A stretch of 64,000 nt of DNA, taken from NCBI GenBank assembly GCA_035654355.1, contig DASRXC010000092.1, positions 1-64,000 on the forward strand, given 5' to 3'. The notes beneath the pieces were generated by a model. That model was not told the DNA's origin and searched no databases. It saw nothing but the letters and a program-made list of their open reading frames with translations. The position numbers were made by a program, and so were the translations under genes. The stretch is from JAFAHD01 sp035654355. Its GTDB lineage: Bacteria > Vulcanimicrobiota > Vulcanimicrobiia > Eremiobacterales > Eremiobacteraceae. This document shows positions 7,872-16,914 of the stretch, piece by piece. Position 1 is the first letter of the stretch, and each line of letters starts with the position of its first letter.

Positions 7872-9149
7872 TCAGGGTTCGAAGAACCTGCGATCTTTCA
7901 ACTCGTCCGGCAGATGCTGCTGCTCGATCTTCGCGTCCGGAAAATCGTGCGCGTACTGATAGCCTTTGCCGTATCCGAGCTGCTTCATCAGACCCGTCGC
8001 CGCGTTGCGTAAGTGCAGCGGCACCGGCAGCGTGCCGGTCTCTTCGATCGCTTCTTGCGCGGCGGCATATGCGCGCAACGCTGAATTGCTCTTCTTCGCA
8101 AGCGCCAGATAGAGCGTCGCTTCGACGAGCGGGAACATCGCTTCGGGCATGCCGATCGCATGCGAAGCATAATGAGCGGCGGTCGCGATCGGAAGCGCTT
8201 GCGGATCGCCCAACCCGACGTCTTCGCCGGCGAGGATCACCAAGCGGCGTGCGATGAACATCGGGTCCTCTCCCGCCTCGAGCATCCGCGCAAGCCAGTA
8301 AACGGCTGCATCAGCGTCGCTTCCACGAACCGATTTGATAAAGGCTGAGATCAGGTCGTAATGCTCGTCGCCGGCGCGGTCATATCGCAGCGCGCGGCGC
8401 TGCATCGCTTCTTCGATGTCGCGCGCGCCGATCGCCGGCGCAGCGGGTTCGCGCGCTGCGGCGATCTCCGAGGCGAGCTCCAACGCATTGAGCGCAGAGC
8501 GCGCATCGCCATCGGCAAGCACGATGAGCTTGGCGCGAGCGTCGGCATCGAGCGTGACGACGATGGGCAGCCCCCGCACCCGGTCGCCGAGCGCACGATC
8601 GACGATCGTGCCGATCTCGTCGGGGCCAAGCGATGCGAGCACGAACACGCGGCTGCGCGAGAGCAGCGCGCTGTTGACTTCAAAGGATGGATTCTCGGTC
8701 GTTGCGCCGATGAACGTGATGTCGCCACGCTCGACGTGCGGCAGGATCGCGTCTTGCTGCGCTTTGTTGAAGCGATGGATCTCGTCGATAAAAACGATGG
8801 TGCCGCCGCGCGCGCGCAGCCGTTTCGCGTCGGCGACGATGCGCCGCAGATCGGCGACGCCGGCCGTGACGGCGGACAGGCCGACGAAGCGCGCGTGCGC
8901 CGTGCTCGCGAGCAAGCGCGCGAGCGTCGTCTTGCCGCTGCCCGGTGGTCCCCACAACACCAGTGAGGGGATCTTGCCTTGTTCCGCGGCGGTGCGCAGC
9001 GCGCTGCCCGGTCCGATGATGCGCTCTTGCCCGACGAATTCGTCGAGCGTGCGCGGCCGCATGCGCGCGGCCAACGGCGCCCCCGCCGGCAATGCCTCAT
9101 CGCCGGCCGGCGCGGCAGGGGCATCGAACAAACGCGGTTCGTCGGTCAC
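7872..9149 (-). CDS. rarA: Replication-associated recombination protein A (RarA/MgsA), AAA+ ATPase
   Basis: This clamp-loader-like AAA+ ATPase acts at stalled replication forks and single-strand/double-strand DNA junctions. The 425-aa protein has Walker A GPPGSGKTT (residues about 67-75), Walker B VFIDEIHRFN followed by KAQQDAILP, and sensor-1 GATTENPSFEVN. The C-terminal part has the conserved tetramerisation and 'YASHAIGMPE' regions of the family. Length matches the family (about 430-450 aa). It lies 13 bases downstream of the GT2 gene on the same strand, so both are likely on one transcript. Confidence 0.95.
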   Translation of the reverse strand: MTDEPRLFDAPAAPAGDEALPAGAPLAARMRPRTLDEFVGQERIIGPGSALRTAAEQGKIPSLVLWGPPGSGKTTLARLLASTAHARFVGLSAVTAGVADLRRIVADAKRLRARGGTIVFIDEIHRFNKAQQDAILPHVERGDITFIGATTENPSFEVNSALLSRSRVFVLASLGPDEIGTIVDRALGDRVRGLPIVVTLDADARAKLIVLADGDARSALNALELASEIAAAREPAAPAIGARDIEEAMQRRALRYDRAGDEHYDLISAFIKSVRGSDADAAVYWLARMLEAGEDPMFIARRLVILAGEDVGLGDPQALPIATAAHYASHAIGMPEAMFPLVEATLYLALAKKSNSALRAYAAAQEAIEETGTLPVPLHLRNAATGLMKQLGYGKGYQYAHDFPDAKIEQQHLPDELKDRRFFEP

Positions 9150-9162
9150 GTCGCGGCTCGTG

Positions 9163-9891
9163 CTAGCGGCGCAACGCCGCGACGGTGCGCATCCAGCTGA
9201 GGATCTCGCCGAGCGTCACCTTCGACACGCCCTTCTCCCGATTGCGGAATGCGATCGGCACTTCAACGACGCGCGCGCCCGCACGCGTCGCTTCGTAGAG
9301 CAGTTCAGGAACCATTGAGTAGCCCGTCGATCGTAACGCCTCGAGCCGCATCCTGCGCAACAGAGGAGCGGTGTAGATGCGAAATCCAGAGGTGCAGTCG
9401 CGCACGCGCAAACCGAGCAATGCACGCGCCGCAGCATTGGCGACCGCGCTGTTGGCCTTGCGCGCAAGCGAAAAATTCTCAACGGTTCCGCCGGGTGCAT
9501 AACGCGACCCGATAACGACGTCCGCGTCGCCGGCGTCGAGCCGCGCGAGCATCGCAGGAATCGTCGTTGGATCGTGCGAGCCGTCCGCATCCATCGTCGC
9601 GATCATCTCATACGCCGCGTCCAAACCGTACTCGATGCCCGCGATATACGCGGTGCCGAGACCGAGTTTGCCGGGCCGTGAGATGAGAAAGAGCCGCGGC
9701 TCGTGCACGCGCATCGCGGTGACGAGATCAGCCGTGCCGTCAGGCGAGGAATCGTCGACGACCAGCACGTCGACGCGCGGCGACGAATCCATCACGCTGT
9801 GAACCGTTGCCGCGATGTTCTCGCGCTCTTGAAAGGTGGGCAGTACCACAAGGCAGCGACCGGTCGCGTGCTGCACATCAGGGAGCGTCAC
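9163..9891 (-). CDS. Polyprenol-phosphate mannosyltransferase-like GT2 glycosyltransferase
   Basis: A 242-aa inverting family-2 transferase resembling dolichol/polyprenol-phosphate mannose synthases (DPM1/Ppm1 catalytic domain). Visible motifs are PTFQERENI near the N-terminus, VVDDSSPDGT (about residues 44-53), the metal-binding MDADGSHDP (about 98-106) and GSRY. The sequence ends after the catalytic domain with no transmembrane C-terminus, as in the soluble DPM1 type. It would charge a lipid carrier with a sugar for envelope glycosylation. Divergent from the cysteine desulfurase, with a 55-base spacer, and upstream of rarA in the same direction. Confidence 0.88.
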   Translation of the reverse strand: MTLPDVQHATGRCLVVLPTFQERENIAATVHSVMDSSPRVDVLVVDDSSPDGTADLVTAMRVHEPRLFLISRPGKLGLGTAYIAGIEYGLDAAYEMIATMDADGSHDPTTIPAMLARLDAGDADVVIGSRYAPGGTVENFSLARKANSAVANAAARALLGLRVRDCTSGFRIYTAPLLRRMRLEALRSTGYSMVPELLYEATRAGARVVEVPIAFRNREKGVSKVTLGEILSWMRTVAALRR

Positions 9892-9946
9892 AGCACCACG
9901 TCTTCGGCGCCGAGGTTCACCCGACCCCGTCGCGAAGGTAGCGCAT

Positions 9947-11152
9947 ATGGCTGTCTATCTCGATAATGCCGCCACGACGCCGCTGCGCACTGAAGCGCTT
10001 GATGCGATGCTGCCCTTCTTGCGCGCGGATTACGCCAATCCGTCAAGCGCGCATTCGGCCGGACAGCGCGCACGGCGCGCGCTCGATAACGCGCGCGAGC
10101 GAACCGCGGCAGTGCTCGGCGTGCGCGCAGACGAGATCATCTTCACGGGCGGCGGTTCCGAAGCCGACTGCACCGCAATCTTCGGACTGTGCGCGCCCGG
10201 CGCGGGATCGCGGCGCCGCTTCATCACCAGCGCGATCGAGCATCACGCAGTGTTGCACGCCGCTGAAGCGGTGCGCGAAGGCGGTCACTCAGTCACGATC
10301 CTTCCCGTCGATGTGGAAGGCTTCGTGCACGCTGACGCGCTTGAAGAAGCGCTCCGCGACGTCGAGGTAGCCGGCACGGAACGCGCGACGACGCTCGTGA
10401 GCATTATGCATGCCAACAACGAGATCGGTACGATCGAGCCGATCGCACGGCTAGCGGCGATCGCGCACGAACACGGAGCGCTCTTCCACACCGACGCGGT
10501 GCAGACGGTTGGACATATTCCACTCGACGTCGGCGCTCTCGGCGTCGATGCGCTGTCTTTGTCAGCTCACAAGTTCGAGGGACCAAAGGGCGTCGGTGCG
10601 CTGTACGTGCGCAACGGGTTGACGACGAAGCCCCTGATCGTCGGCGGCACCCAAGAAGGCGGACGGCGCGCAGGTACTGAGAACGTCGCAGGCATCGTCG
10701 GCCTTGCAGTCGCGCTCGAACTCGCGGTCTCCGACGTCGAACTCAGTGCGCGGCGCACTGCTGCGCTGCGCGATCAACTCATCGACGGAGCACTCACGTT
10801 ACCCGGCGTTTCACTCAACGGCCCTCGACACGAGCGCGTCCCCAATAATGCCAACCTGCGGTTCGAAGGCATAGAAGCACAAACGATGGTCCTCGCGTTG
10901 GATCTCGCCGGCTTCGAGGTTTCAACAGGCAGCGCGTGCACGTCGGGCTCGCTCGAGCCATCGCACGTCTTGAGCGCACTCGGCCAATCCTCGGCGCACG
11001 CGCGCGGCGCTGTTCGATTCACGCTCGGACGCACGACCAGCGCAGACGACATCGCGTGTTTGCTTTCGCGCCTCGGGGGTACGATACAGAAGTTACGGGC
11101 GCTGGCAGGCGCGTTGGAACCTGGGGGAGGTCTCACACGGGTCAGAGAATGA
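9947..11152 (+). CDS. Cysteine desulfurase (NifS/IscS family)
   Basis: This PLP enzyme takes sulfur from cysteine as an enzyme-bound persulfide for FeS clusters or tRNA thiolation. The 401-aa protein begins with YLDNAATTPLR, has the PLP lysine in SAHKFEGPKG (about Lys209) and the reactive cysteine in GSACTSGS (about Cys331), which defines the group I (IscS/NifS) type. The ATG at 9947 is preceded by GAAGGTAG and starts right at the family N-terminus, so the longer open frame upstream is not used. No iscU or mnmA follows; DUF948 and YtxH genes come next. Confidence 0.94.
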   Translation: MAVYLDNAATTPLRTEALDAMLPFLRADYANPSSAHSAGQRARRALDNARERTAAVLGVRADEIIFTGGGSEADCTAIFGLCAPGAGSRRRFITSAIEHHAVLHAAEAVREGGHSVTILPVDVEGFVHADALEEALRDVEVAGTERATTLVSIMHANNEIGTIEPIARLAAIAHEHGALFHTDAVQTVGHIPLDVGALGVDALSLSAHKFEGPKGVGALYVRNGLTTKPLIVGGTQEGGRRAGTENVAGIVGLAVALELAVSDVELSARRTAALRDQLIDGALTLPGVSLNGPRHERVPNNANLRFEGIEAQTMVLALDLAGFEVSTGSACTSGSLEPSHVLSALGQSSAHARGAVRFTLGRTTSADDIACLLSRLGGTIQKLRALAGALEPGGGLTRVRE

Positions 11153-11165
11153 CTCCGGTCCTCGC

Positions 11166-11594
11166 ATGACCACCCAAGATTTTATGTGGCTCGCCATCGG
11201 TATCGCCGCGCTCGCCATCGCGGGCGGGCTGCTGTACGTCTTCATCAGATTAGGAATGCTCCTGACGCAGACGCAGGCGACGCTGACGAAGGCGGATGCG
11301 AAGCTCGACCAATTCGACGTGCCGGTCATGAAGACGATGGACCACGTCGGCAACATCGCGGACAGCGTCGACAGCATGGTCGCACGGGTCGACCGCGTCA
11401 CCGCGGTGGCCGAGCGAGCGGCGGGAGCGGTCGACAAAGCGACCGATGCCGCGAGCGCCACGATCGCTCCAACCGTCGTGAAGATCGCCAGCCTCATCGC
11501 AGGCGTGAGCGCGGGGGCGCGTTCATTTTTGAACAAGGCGCGCGGCAAAGACAATGGATCGAATGTGAAGGAGACGCAGACAGATGGACAATGA
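11166..11594 (+). CDS. DUF948 / YtxG-like membrane-anchored coiled-coil protein
   Basis: A 142-aa protein with one N-terminal membrane helix (about residues 8-30) followed by a long amphipathic helical region with heptad-like spacing (TLTKADAKLDQ, NIADSVDSMVARVDRV). This is the pattern of DUF948 proteins such as Bacillus YtxG/YoxC. The molecular role of the family is unknown; in Bacillus the related ytxGHJ genes belong to the general-stress response (recalled knowledge). It overlaps the next gene, a YtxH-like protein, by 11 bases, which supports co-translation. Confidence 0.75.
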   Translation: MTTQDFMWLAIGIAALAIAGGLLYVFIRLGMLLTQTQATLTKADAKLDQFDVPVMKTMDHVGNIADSVDSMVARVDRVTAVAERAAGAVDKATDAASATIAPTVVKIASLIAGVSAGARSFLNKARGKDNGSNVKETQTDGQ

Positions 11595-11928
11595 TCGCAG
11601 CAACTCCGGAGTCGGGTTTCTCTCCGGGTTGGTGATCGGCGCCTTCGCAGGCGCCGTGCTCGCTCTCGTGCTCGCGCCGCAATCCGGTGAAGAGACGCGC
11701 GAATTGATTTCCGGCAAAGCGCAAGAAGCGCGAGGCAAAGCGCTCGACCTCGCTTCCGATCTTCGCGACCTTGCAAACCAACTCGCCGAGGATCTGCGCA
11801 AGCAGGCCGACGATCTGGCCAAGCGCACGCGCGCGGCCTACGACATGACTGCCAAACGTGCCGGCAATGCGGTGAACGCCGCCAAGCAGGCTGCGCAGTC
11901 GAAGATCGACGAGCTGCAGAACGGATAG
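11584..11928 (+). CDS. YtxH-like general-stress family protein
   Basis: A 114-aa small protein with a short N-terminus, one glycine-rich membrane helix (about residues 9-30: GFLSGLVIGAFAGAVLALV) and then the YtxH hallmark LAPQSGEETRELI. An Ala/Lys/Asp-rich amphipathic helix follows. Function is unknown in the family. The gene order DUF948 - YtxH - anti-anti-sigma - anti-sigma - sigma ties it to the stress module downstream; the STAS gene starts 7 bases after its stop. Confidence 0.8.
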   Translation: MDNDRSNSGVGFLSGLVIGAFAGAVLALVLAPQSGEETRELISGKAQEARGKALDLASDLRDLANQLAEDLRKQADDLAKRTRAAYDMTAKRAGNAVNAAKQAAQSKIDELQNG

Positions 11929-11935
11929 GCGGAGC

Positions 11936-12283
11936 GTGGATATCACTGTAGACGTCAAGGAGCTTCCTGGCAAGAATGGCGTGCGCGTCGTCGACCTCAA
12001 TGGCGAGATCGACGTATACACCTCGCCGCGTGTCAAGGAGACGATCGGCGAGCTCATCGATCAAGGCCACTACGACCTGATCATCAATCTCGAGAACGTC
12101 CGCTACATCGACTCGACCGGCTTGGGCGTGCTCATCGGCGGCCTCAAGCGCGTCCGCGAGCATTCGGGCACCGTCAGCTTGGTGTGTACGAATCCGCAGA
12201 TCAAGAAGATCTTCGACATCACCGGCCTCGTCAAGATCTTCGGCATCTACGATTCCGAAGCGAGCGCAGGAGCAGCGCTATGA
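11936..12283 (+). CDS. Anti-sigma factor antagonist, STAS domain (SpoIIAA/RsbV family)
   Basis: A 115-aa single STAS domain. In partner switching the unphosphorylated form binds the anti-sigma kinase and frees the sigma factor; phosphorylation of a conserved Ser blocks this. That Ser is visible in YIDSTGLGVLIGG (about Ser60). GTG start at 11936, followed by the typical VNG-type strand (VVDLNGEIDVYTS). The stop codon overlaps the ATG of the kinase gene (ATGA), which implies translational coupling of antagonist and anti-sigma factor. Confidence 0.93.
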   Translation: MDITVDVKELPGKNGVRVVDLNGEIDVYTSPRVKETIGELIDQGHYDLIINLENVRYIDSTGLGVLIGGLKRVREHSGTVSLVCTNPQIKKIFDITGLVKIFGIYDSEASAGAAL

Positions 12284-12720
12284 TCTCTCCGCAACATCAG
12301 CCGCCGTCGAACGTCATCGAGCTGCGGCTGCCAAGCAAAGCCGAGTGGGTGGGCGTCGCTCGTCTCGCGATCGCCGGCATCGCCAGCCGCCTCGACTTTG
12401 GCATCGAAGATATCGAAGACCTCAAGCTGGCGGTGGCCGAGGCGTATACCAACTGCATCCAGCACGCGGCTGATGACGGCGAGGTGCGCATCCTGTGCGG
12501 CATCGACCCGGACAAACTGACCGTGACAGTGACCGATGACGGCAAAGGTTTCAGAGGGCAAGGAACGGATCCGCGGCTCGCTGACGAGCCGCAAGAGAGA
12601 GGACTAGGAGTGTTCTTGATCCGGACGCTGATGGACGATGTGAGCTATGACGTCGATCCGCGCCGCGGCACCAGGCTGACGATGACCAAGCATCTGCGGC
12701 CGCTGACGCAGGACCGATAG
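12280..12720 (+). CDS. Anti-sigma factor serine kinase (RsbW/SpoIIAB-like HATPase)
   Basis: A 146-aa GHKL-fold protein. The N-box ELKLAVAEA-type helix is seen as DLKLAVAEAYTNCIQHA (about residues 48-64), the G1 box as VTDDGKGF, and the G2 region as ERGLGVFLIRTLMDDV. These proteins hold their sigma factor inactive and phosphorylate the STAS antagonist. The ATG at 12280 overlaps the preceding stop by four bases; the in-frame extension upstream lies inside the STAS gene and is rejected. The sigma gene follows after 35 bases. Confidence 0.92.
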   Translation: MISPQHQPPSNVIELRLPSKAEWVGVARLAIAGIASRLDFGIEDIEDLKLAVAEAYTNCIQHAADDGEVRILCGIDPDKLTVTVTDDGKGFRGQGTDPRLADEPQERGLGVFLIRTLMDDVSYDVDPRRGTRLTMTKHLRPLTQDR

Positions 12721-12755
12721 CAGCTTTCCCGAGCGTTCGGACGCAAGACGATATC

Positions 12756-13565
12756 GTGGGAGCACAACCACGCCCGTCCAATGATTCCCGTTCGGAGCGA
12801 TTCGATCGGCAGCGCACGCGCGCGCTGTTCGCGACGTTCGCTGAGACACGTGACGTGGACTTGCGCGAGCAGCTGGTCATCGCGCACCTCAACCTCGTGC
12901 GCTATCTCGCGTCGCGTTTCGCCAACCGCGGCGAGCCGCTCGACGATCTGATCCAGGTCGGTACGCTGGGCCTCATCAAAGCGATCGACCGCTTTGAGCC
13001 GCAGCGCGGCTTAGAGTTCACGACGTATGCGACGCCGACGGTGATCGGCGAAATCAAACGTCACTTCCGCGATCGCGGGTGGGCGATCCGCGTGCCGCGC
13101 AGGCTGCAAGAGCTCAACGCCGCTGTCAACCGCGCGCTCGATACGATGTCGGTGCAACTGGGGCGCTCGCCGAGCGTCGCCGAGCTTGCCGCGGCGCTGA
13201 ACGCGAGCGAAGAAGAGATCATCGAGGCGCACGAGCTCGGTCAAGCCTATTCGCCGCTGTCTCTCGACGTCGAGCTGGCCGGCGAGAGCGAAGGCAAGGC
13301 GGCGACGCTGCTCGACTACCTCGGCCGCGACGATCCCGACATGCGCGCGCTCGAAAACAAGGACCTGCTCGAACGCGCCTTCGAGCGCCTTGACCGGCGC
13401 GAACGCGTCATCGTCTACCTGCGTTACTACGAGAACGTGTCGCAATCGGCCATCGCGCGCCGGCTGCAACTCTCGCAGATGCACGTCTCGCGCCTGCAAC
13501 AACGCGCCCTTGCGAAGATGAAGGGCCTGCTCCAAGAAGAGTCGCGACCCGAACACGCAAAATAA
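12756..13565 (+). CDS. RNA polymerase sigma factor, SigB/SigF/SigG subfamily
   Basis: A 269-aa alternative sigma-70-family factor. Region 2 is clear (NLVRYLASRF, then DDLIQVGTLGLIKAIDRF and the -10 reading EFTTYATPTVIGEIKRH with RDRGW). Region 3 (RVPRRLQELN to about residue 180) and region 4 with its helix-turn-helix (SQSAIARRLQLSQMHVSRL) follow. No region 1.1, which fits the stress/sporulation group. GTG start at 12756 with no strong Shine-Dalgarno; coupling to the anti-sigma gene may supply translation. Target promoters cannot be read from this window. Confidence 0.95.
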   Translation: MGAQPRPSNDSRSERFDRQRTRALFATFAETRDVDLREQLVIAHLNLVRYLASRFANRGEPLDDLIQVGTLGLIKAIDRFEPQRGLEFTTYATPTVIGEIKRHFRDRGWAIRVPRRLQELNAAVNRALDTMSVQLGRSPSVAELAAALNASEEEIIEAHELGQAYSPLSLDVELAGESEGKAATLLDYLGRDDPDMRALENKDLLERAFERLDRRERVIVYLRYYENVSQSAIARRLQLSQMHVSRLQQRALAKMKGLLQEESRPEHAK

Positions 13566-13574
13566 CCACCCGGT

Positions 13575-16220
13575 ATGACATCCGCGGACATCCGGCGGTC
13601 GTTCGTCGATTTCTTCGTGGCCAAAGGCCACCTGCATCTGCCCGGTGCGAGCCTCGTGCCCGACGCCTTGTCGACGACGTTATTCACGATCGCCGGCATG
13701 GAGCCGTTCGTGCCTCAGTTCCTGGGCGAAGCACCGCCACCGGCGCCGCGCGTCGTGACGGTGCAGCGCTGCCTGCGAGTCGCCGGCGGGAAGAACGACA
13801 TCGATTCGGTCGGTCGGAGCGGGCGGCACGGTACGTTCTTGGAAATGCTGGGCAACTTCTCGTTCGGCGACTACTACAAGCGCGAAGCGATCGCGTTCGC
13901 GTGGGAATATCTGACGCGCACGCTCTCGCTGCCGGCAGATCGTTTGTACGCGACGGTCTATGTCGACGACGACGAAGCGGCGGAGATTTGGCAGCGCGAT
14001 ATCGGCCTGCCGCCGGAGCGCATCAGCCGTTTTCGCGAGGACAACTTCTGGGATATGGGGCCGACCGGTCCGTGCGGCCCATGCTCTGAGATCTTCTACG
14101 ACTTGGGCGAGTCGGTCGGCTGCGGTAAGGAAACGTGCGGCGTCGGCTGCCCGCACTGCAACCGTTACATCGAAGTCTGGAATCTAGTCTTTCAACAATA
14201 TGACCGCGACTCGGACGGCACGCTGCATCCGCTGCCCAAGCAGGGCATCGACACAGGCATGGGCTTCGAGCGCTTGTGCATGGTCCTCGCGGGCAAGACG
14301 TCGATCTTCGACACCGACTTGTATCAGTCCATCATCGACAAACTGCCCAAGGACGGCCCAACGCGCTTGTCCGCTGAGGATCGCGGCGTGCACCGCCGCA
14401 TCATCGCCGATCATGCTCGGTCGTGCGTGTTCCTGGTCGCCGACGGTGTCACGCCGTCGAACACAGATCGCGGGTACGTGCTGAGATTTCTCGCGCGCCG
14501 TGCGATCCGCAGCGGCAAGCTGCTCGGCTTTCCGGACGGATTCTTCTCGCGTCTCACGCCGGTGGTCGTCGATTCGCTCGCGAGCGGCTACCCCGAGTTG
14601 CGCGACGCGAGCGAGCGTGTCCAGCGCACGCTGGAAGCGGAGGAACGTCAGTTCGGCGCGACGCTCGCGCGCGGCTCGACGCGGCTGTCCGAGCGGCTCG
14701 ACGCGCTGCGTAGCAACCAACGGCGCGAACTGTCCGGAAAAGATGCGTTCGAGCTGTACGATACATACGGATTTCCAGTCGATCTCACGCGTGAGATCGC
14801 GTCTGAGGCCGGCGTCTCCATCGACATGGTGGGTTATCACGCCGCCATGGACGAGCAGCGCGAGCGCGCACGCGCCGACGCGCTGGCAAAACGCGGTGAA
14901 GTCCGCGTCGCGCGCCCGACGATCGAGACGTCCGAACGGTCGGTCTTCGTCGGGTACGAAGGCCTCGATGCAAAAGCGACGATCGTCGCGCTCTTCGATC
15001 GCAATGGCGCAGCCGTGCAGCACCTCGAGAACGACGAACATGGCGCGATCGTGCTCGATCAAACGCCATTTTATGCCGAGCGCGGCGGTCAAAGCGGCGA
15101 TCGCGGCGCGATCGCTTCGACGGTGTCGTCGTTCGATGTCCGCGACACTCAATACGAGGACAAAGCGCAGCGCCGCATCGTGCACCGGGGCGTCGTGCGC
15201 TCGGGCGCCTTTGCGGTGGGGGATCAGGTCGACGCCTTGGTCGATCCGCACTGGCGGCGCGAGATCCGCCGCCATCACACCGTGACGCATCTGTTGCAGC
15301 GCGCGCTCAAAGAAGTGCTCGGCGATTCGGTCGTCCAGCGCGGAAGCGCGGTCTTTCCCGAGCGCACGCGCTTTGACTTCGATTCTCCAGTCGGCGCCCT
15401 GTCGCGGCCGGTACGCACCCAAGTCACCGATCGCGTGAATGAGCTGATCCGCAGCGACTATCACGTCAGCGAGGAGACGATGCCGTTCGCGGCGGCGATC
15501 GCCCGTGGCGCAGTATATATGAAGGGCGAGAACTACGGCGACGTCGTGCGCGTGGTCAGCTTCGGTCCCAGCGTCGAGCTGTGCGGCGGCACGCACGTCG
15601 ACTCGACGGGAGAGATCGGGCATTTTGTCTTGCTGGCCGAATCGGCGATCGGCGCGGGTATCCGCCGCGTCGAGGGTGTCGTGTCCGAAGCGGCAGATCG
15701 CTATGTCCTGTCGGTGCGGGATCGAATGGACGAAGTCGGCTCGGCCCTGTCGACCTCGGCCGAGCACGTTCCAGAAGCGGTTGAGCGCTTGACAGCGCGC
15801 CAGCGCGAGCTCGAGCGCCGCATCGAAACGCTGCAGGCACAGCTCGCCGCGCAACACGCCGGCGAATACGCCGCCGCCGCCAAAGAAGTCGCAGGCGTCC
15901 GGTACGTCGCGCTCGAGCACGATGATGCAACGGTTGGAGCGCGCGATCTAGCCGAGTCGATCCAGCAGAAGCTTCCGGACGGAGTCGTCGTCATCGCCGC
16001 GCCCTCCAACGGCAAGGTGTCGTTGGTCGTCGCGGCCGGTGGTCAAGCGGCGAAGAAAGGCGTCTCCGCAAAAGACGTGCTGGCGGCACTTATGCCGCAC
16101 ATCGACGGCAAAGGTGGCGGCAATCCGGCCATCGCGCAGGGTGCCGGTAAGAACGCGGCCGGCATCAACGCAGCGCTCGCCGCGGTACCGGCTGCGATCG
16201 AAAAGGCCGTTCGTGGCTGA
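13575..16220 (+). CDS. alaS: Alanine-tRNA ligase
   Basis: This 881-aa enzyme attaches alanine to tRNA-Ala and edits mischarged Ser and Gly. The N-terminal catalytic domain shows GRSGRHGTFLEMLGNFSFGDYYK-type class II motifs (about residues 76-100) and the GPTGPCGPC segment. The editing domain carries the zinc-binding HHTVTHLL and the distal CGGTHVDSTGEIG. The C-terminal coiled coil and glycine-rich C-Ala domain (KGGGNP) end the protein. Length equals the family norm (about 870-880 aa). ATG at 13575, ten bases after the sigma gene. Its last eight bases overlap the next gene's GTG start. Confidence 0.98.
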   Translation: MTSADIRRSFVDFFVAKGHLHLPGASLVPDALSTTLFTIAGMEPFVPQFLGEAPPPAPRVVTVQRCLRVAGGKNDIDSVGRSGRHGTFLEMLGNFSFGDYYKREAIAFAWEYLTRTLSLPADRLYATVYVDDDEAAEIWQRDIGLPPERISRFREDNFWDMGPTGPCGPCSEIFYDLGESVGCGKETCGVGCPHCNRYIEVWNLVFQQYDRDSDGTLHPLPKQGIDTGMGFERLCMVLAGKTSIFDTDLYQSIIDKLPKDGPTRLSAEDRGVHRRIIADHARSCVFLVADGVTPSNTDRGYVLRFLARRAIRSGKLLGFPDGFFSRLTPVVVDSLASGYPELRDASERVQRTLEAEERQFGATLARGSTRLSERLDALRSNQRRELSGKDAFELYDTYGFPVDLTREIASEAGVSIDMVGYHAAMDEQRERARADALAKRGEVRVARPTIETSERSVFVGYEGLDAKATIVALFDRNGAAVQHLENDEHGAIVLDQTPFYAERGGQSGDRGAIASTVSSFDVRDTQYEDKAQRRIVHRGVVRSGAFAVGDQVDALVDPHWRREIRRHHTVTHLLQRALKEVLGDSVVQRGSAVFPERTRFDFDSPVGALSRPVRTQVTDRVNELIRSDYHVSEETMPFAAAIARGAVYMKGENYGDVVRVVSFGPSVELCGGTHVDSTGEIGHFVLLAESAIGAGIRRVEGVVSEAADRYVLSVRDRMDEVGSALSTSAEHVPEAVERLTARQRELERRIETLQAQLAAQHAGEYAAAAKEVAGVRYVALEHDDATVGARDLAESIQQKLPDGVVVIAAPSNGKVSLVVAAGGQAAKKGVSAKDVLAALMPHIDGKGGGNPAIAQGAGKNAAGINAALAAVPAAIEKAVRG

Positions 16221-16914
16221 GCGCCTTTTGGCGCTCTCGGTCGCGGTTGCGCTTGCGGCTCTTGCGAGCACGACGGATGCATCTGCCGCATCCGCACCAA
16301 CCGGCGCCGTCGCGAAGACGTTAGCGAAATACCGCACGATGATGGCGACGCTCGTGCAACCGCGCAACATGGTGTTCGAGTACAGCGAAGTCCGCACCGG
16401 GCCCACGCGGATGATCAGCACAGTGCACCGAGTCTATCGCAACCAAGCCGGCGAACAGCGCAACGACACGATCTCGATCGACGACTCAAAGCTGCGCCCG
16501 CCGCACACGCAGACGTACAAACGGGCGACCTGGCCCTACGCCGCCGATCAATTCGCGGTGATGGCCGCTGACTACGAAGCGACTTTCGCCGGTCTCGCAG
16601 TCGTGAACGGCCGTAAGGCGTACATGTACGACACGAAGCGCACGAGCCCGGGGCCATTCGCGGTCATCCAGCTCGCGCTCGATCCCTCAACCGGCATGCC
16701 ATTGCGCGTGCGTTACATCGCGTCGTCCAGCGATTGCGATGGAACCGGCGAGATCGATTTCATGCAGGTAGGGCAGTACATACTCCCGTCGGTCGTAGCG
16801 GCGCAGTGCACGATTGCAGGCAGCGGCGAGTTCAGACACGTCATCCGCTTTTCGAACTTTTCGTTTCCAGCGGTCATTCCGCAGGACGTGCTCCACCCGG
16901 CTGGCGCGTCGTGA
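16213..16914 (+). CDS. Exported protein of unknown function, possibly LolA/outer-membrane-lipoprotein-sorting-like fold
   Basis: A 233-aa protein with an N-terminal signal peptide (about residues 4-27, Ala-rich, ending in ASAAS). The mature part begins with a helix (VAKTLAKYRTMMATL) and continues with alternating strands such as NMVFEYSEVRTG, as in half-barrel LolA-like proteins; a conserved short motif was not recognised, so the fold is a guess. GTG at 16213 overlaps the alaS stop by eight bases, and the stop TGA overlaps the GTG of the following membrane protein, suggesting that the three are co-translated. Confidence 0.55.
   Translation: MAERLLALSVAVALAALASTTDASAASAPTGAVAKTLAKYRTMMATLVQPRNMVFEYSEVRTGPTRMISTVHRVYRNQAGEQRNDTISIDDSKLRPPHTQTYKRATWPYAADQFAVMAADYEATFAGLAVVNGRKAYMYDTKRTSPGPFAVIQLALDPSTGMPLRVRYIASSSDCDGTGEIDFMQVGQYILPSVVAAQCTIAGSGEFRHVIRFSNFSFPAVIPQDVLHPAGAS

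Noticed and set aside
14184..15920. 578-codon open frame on the minus strand inside alaS
   Set aside because: It lies fully antisense to a clear alanyl-tRNA synthetase, is Arg/Ala/Asp-rich without domain motifs, and is expected by chance in GC-rich DNA.
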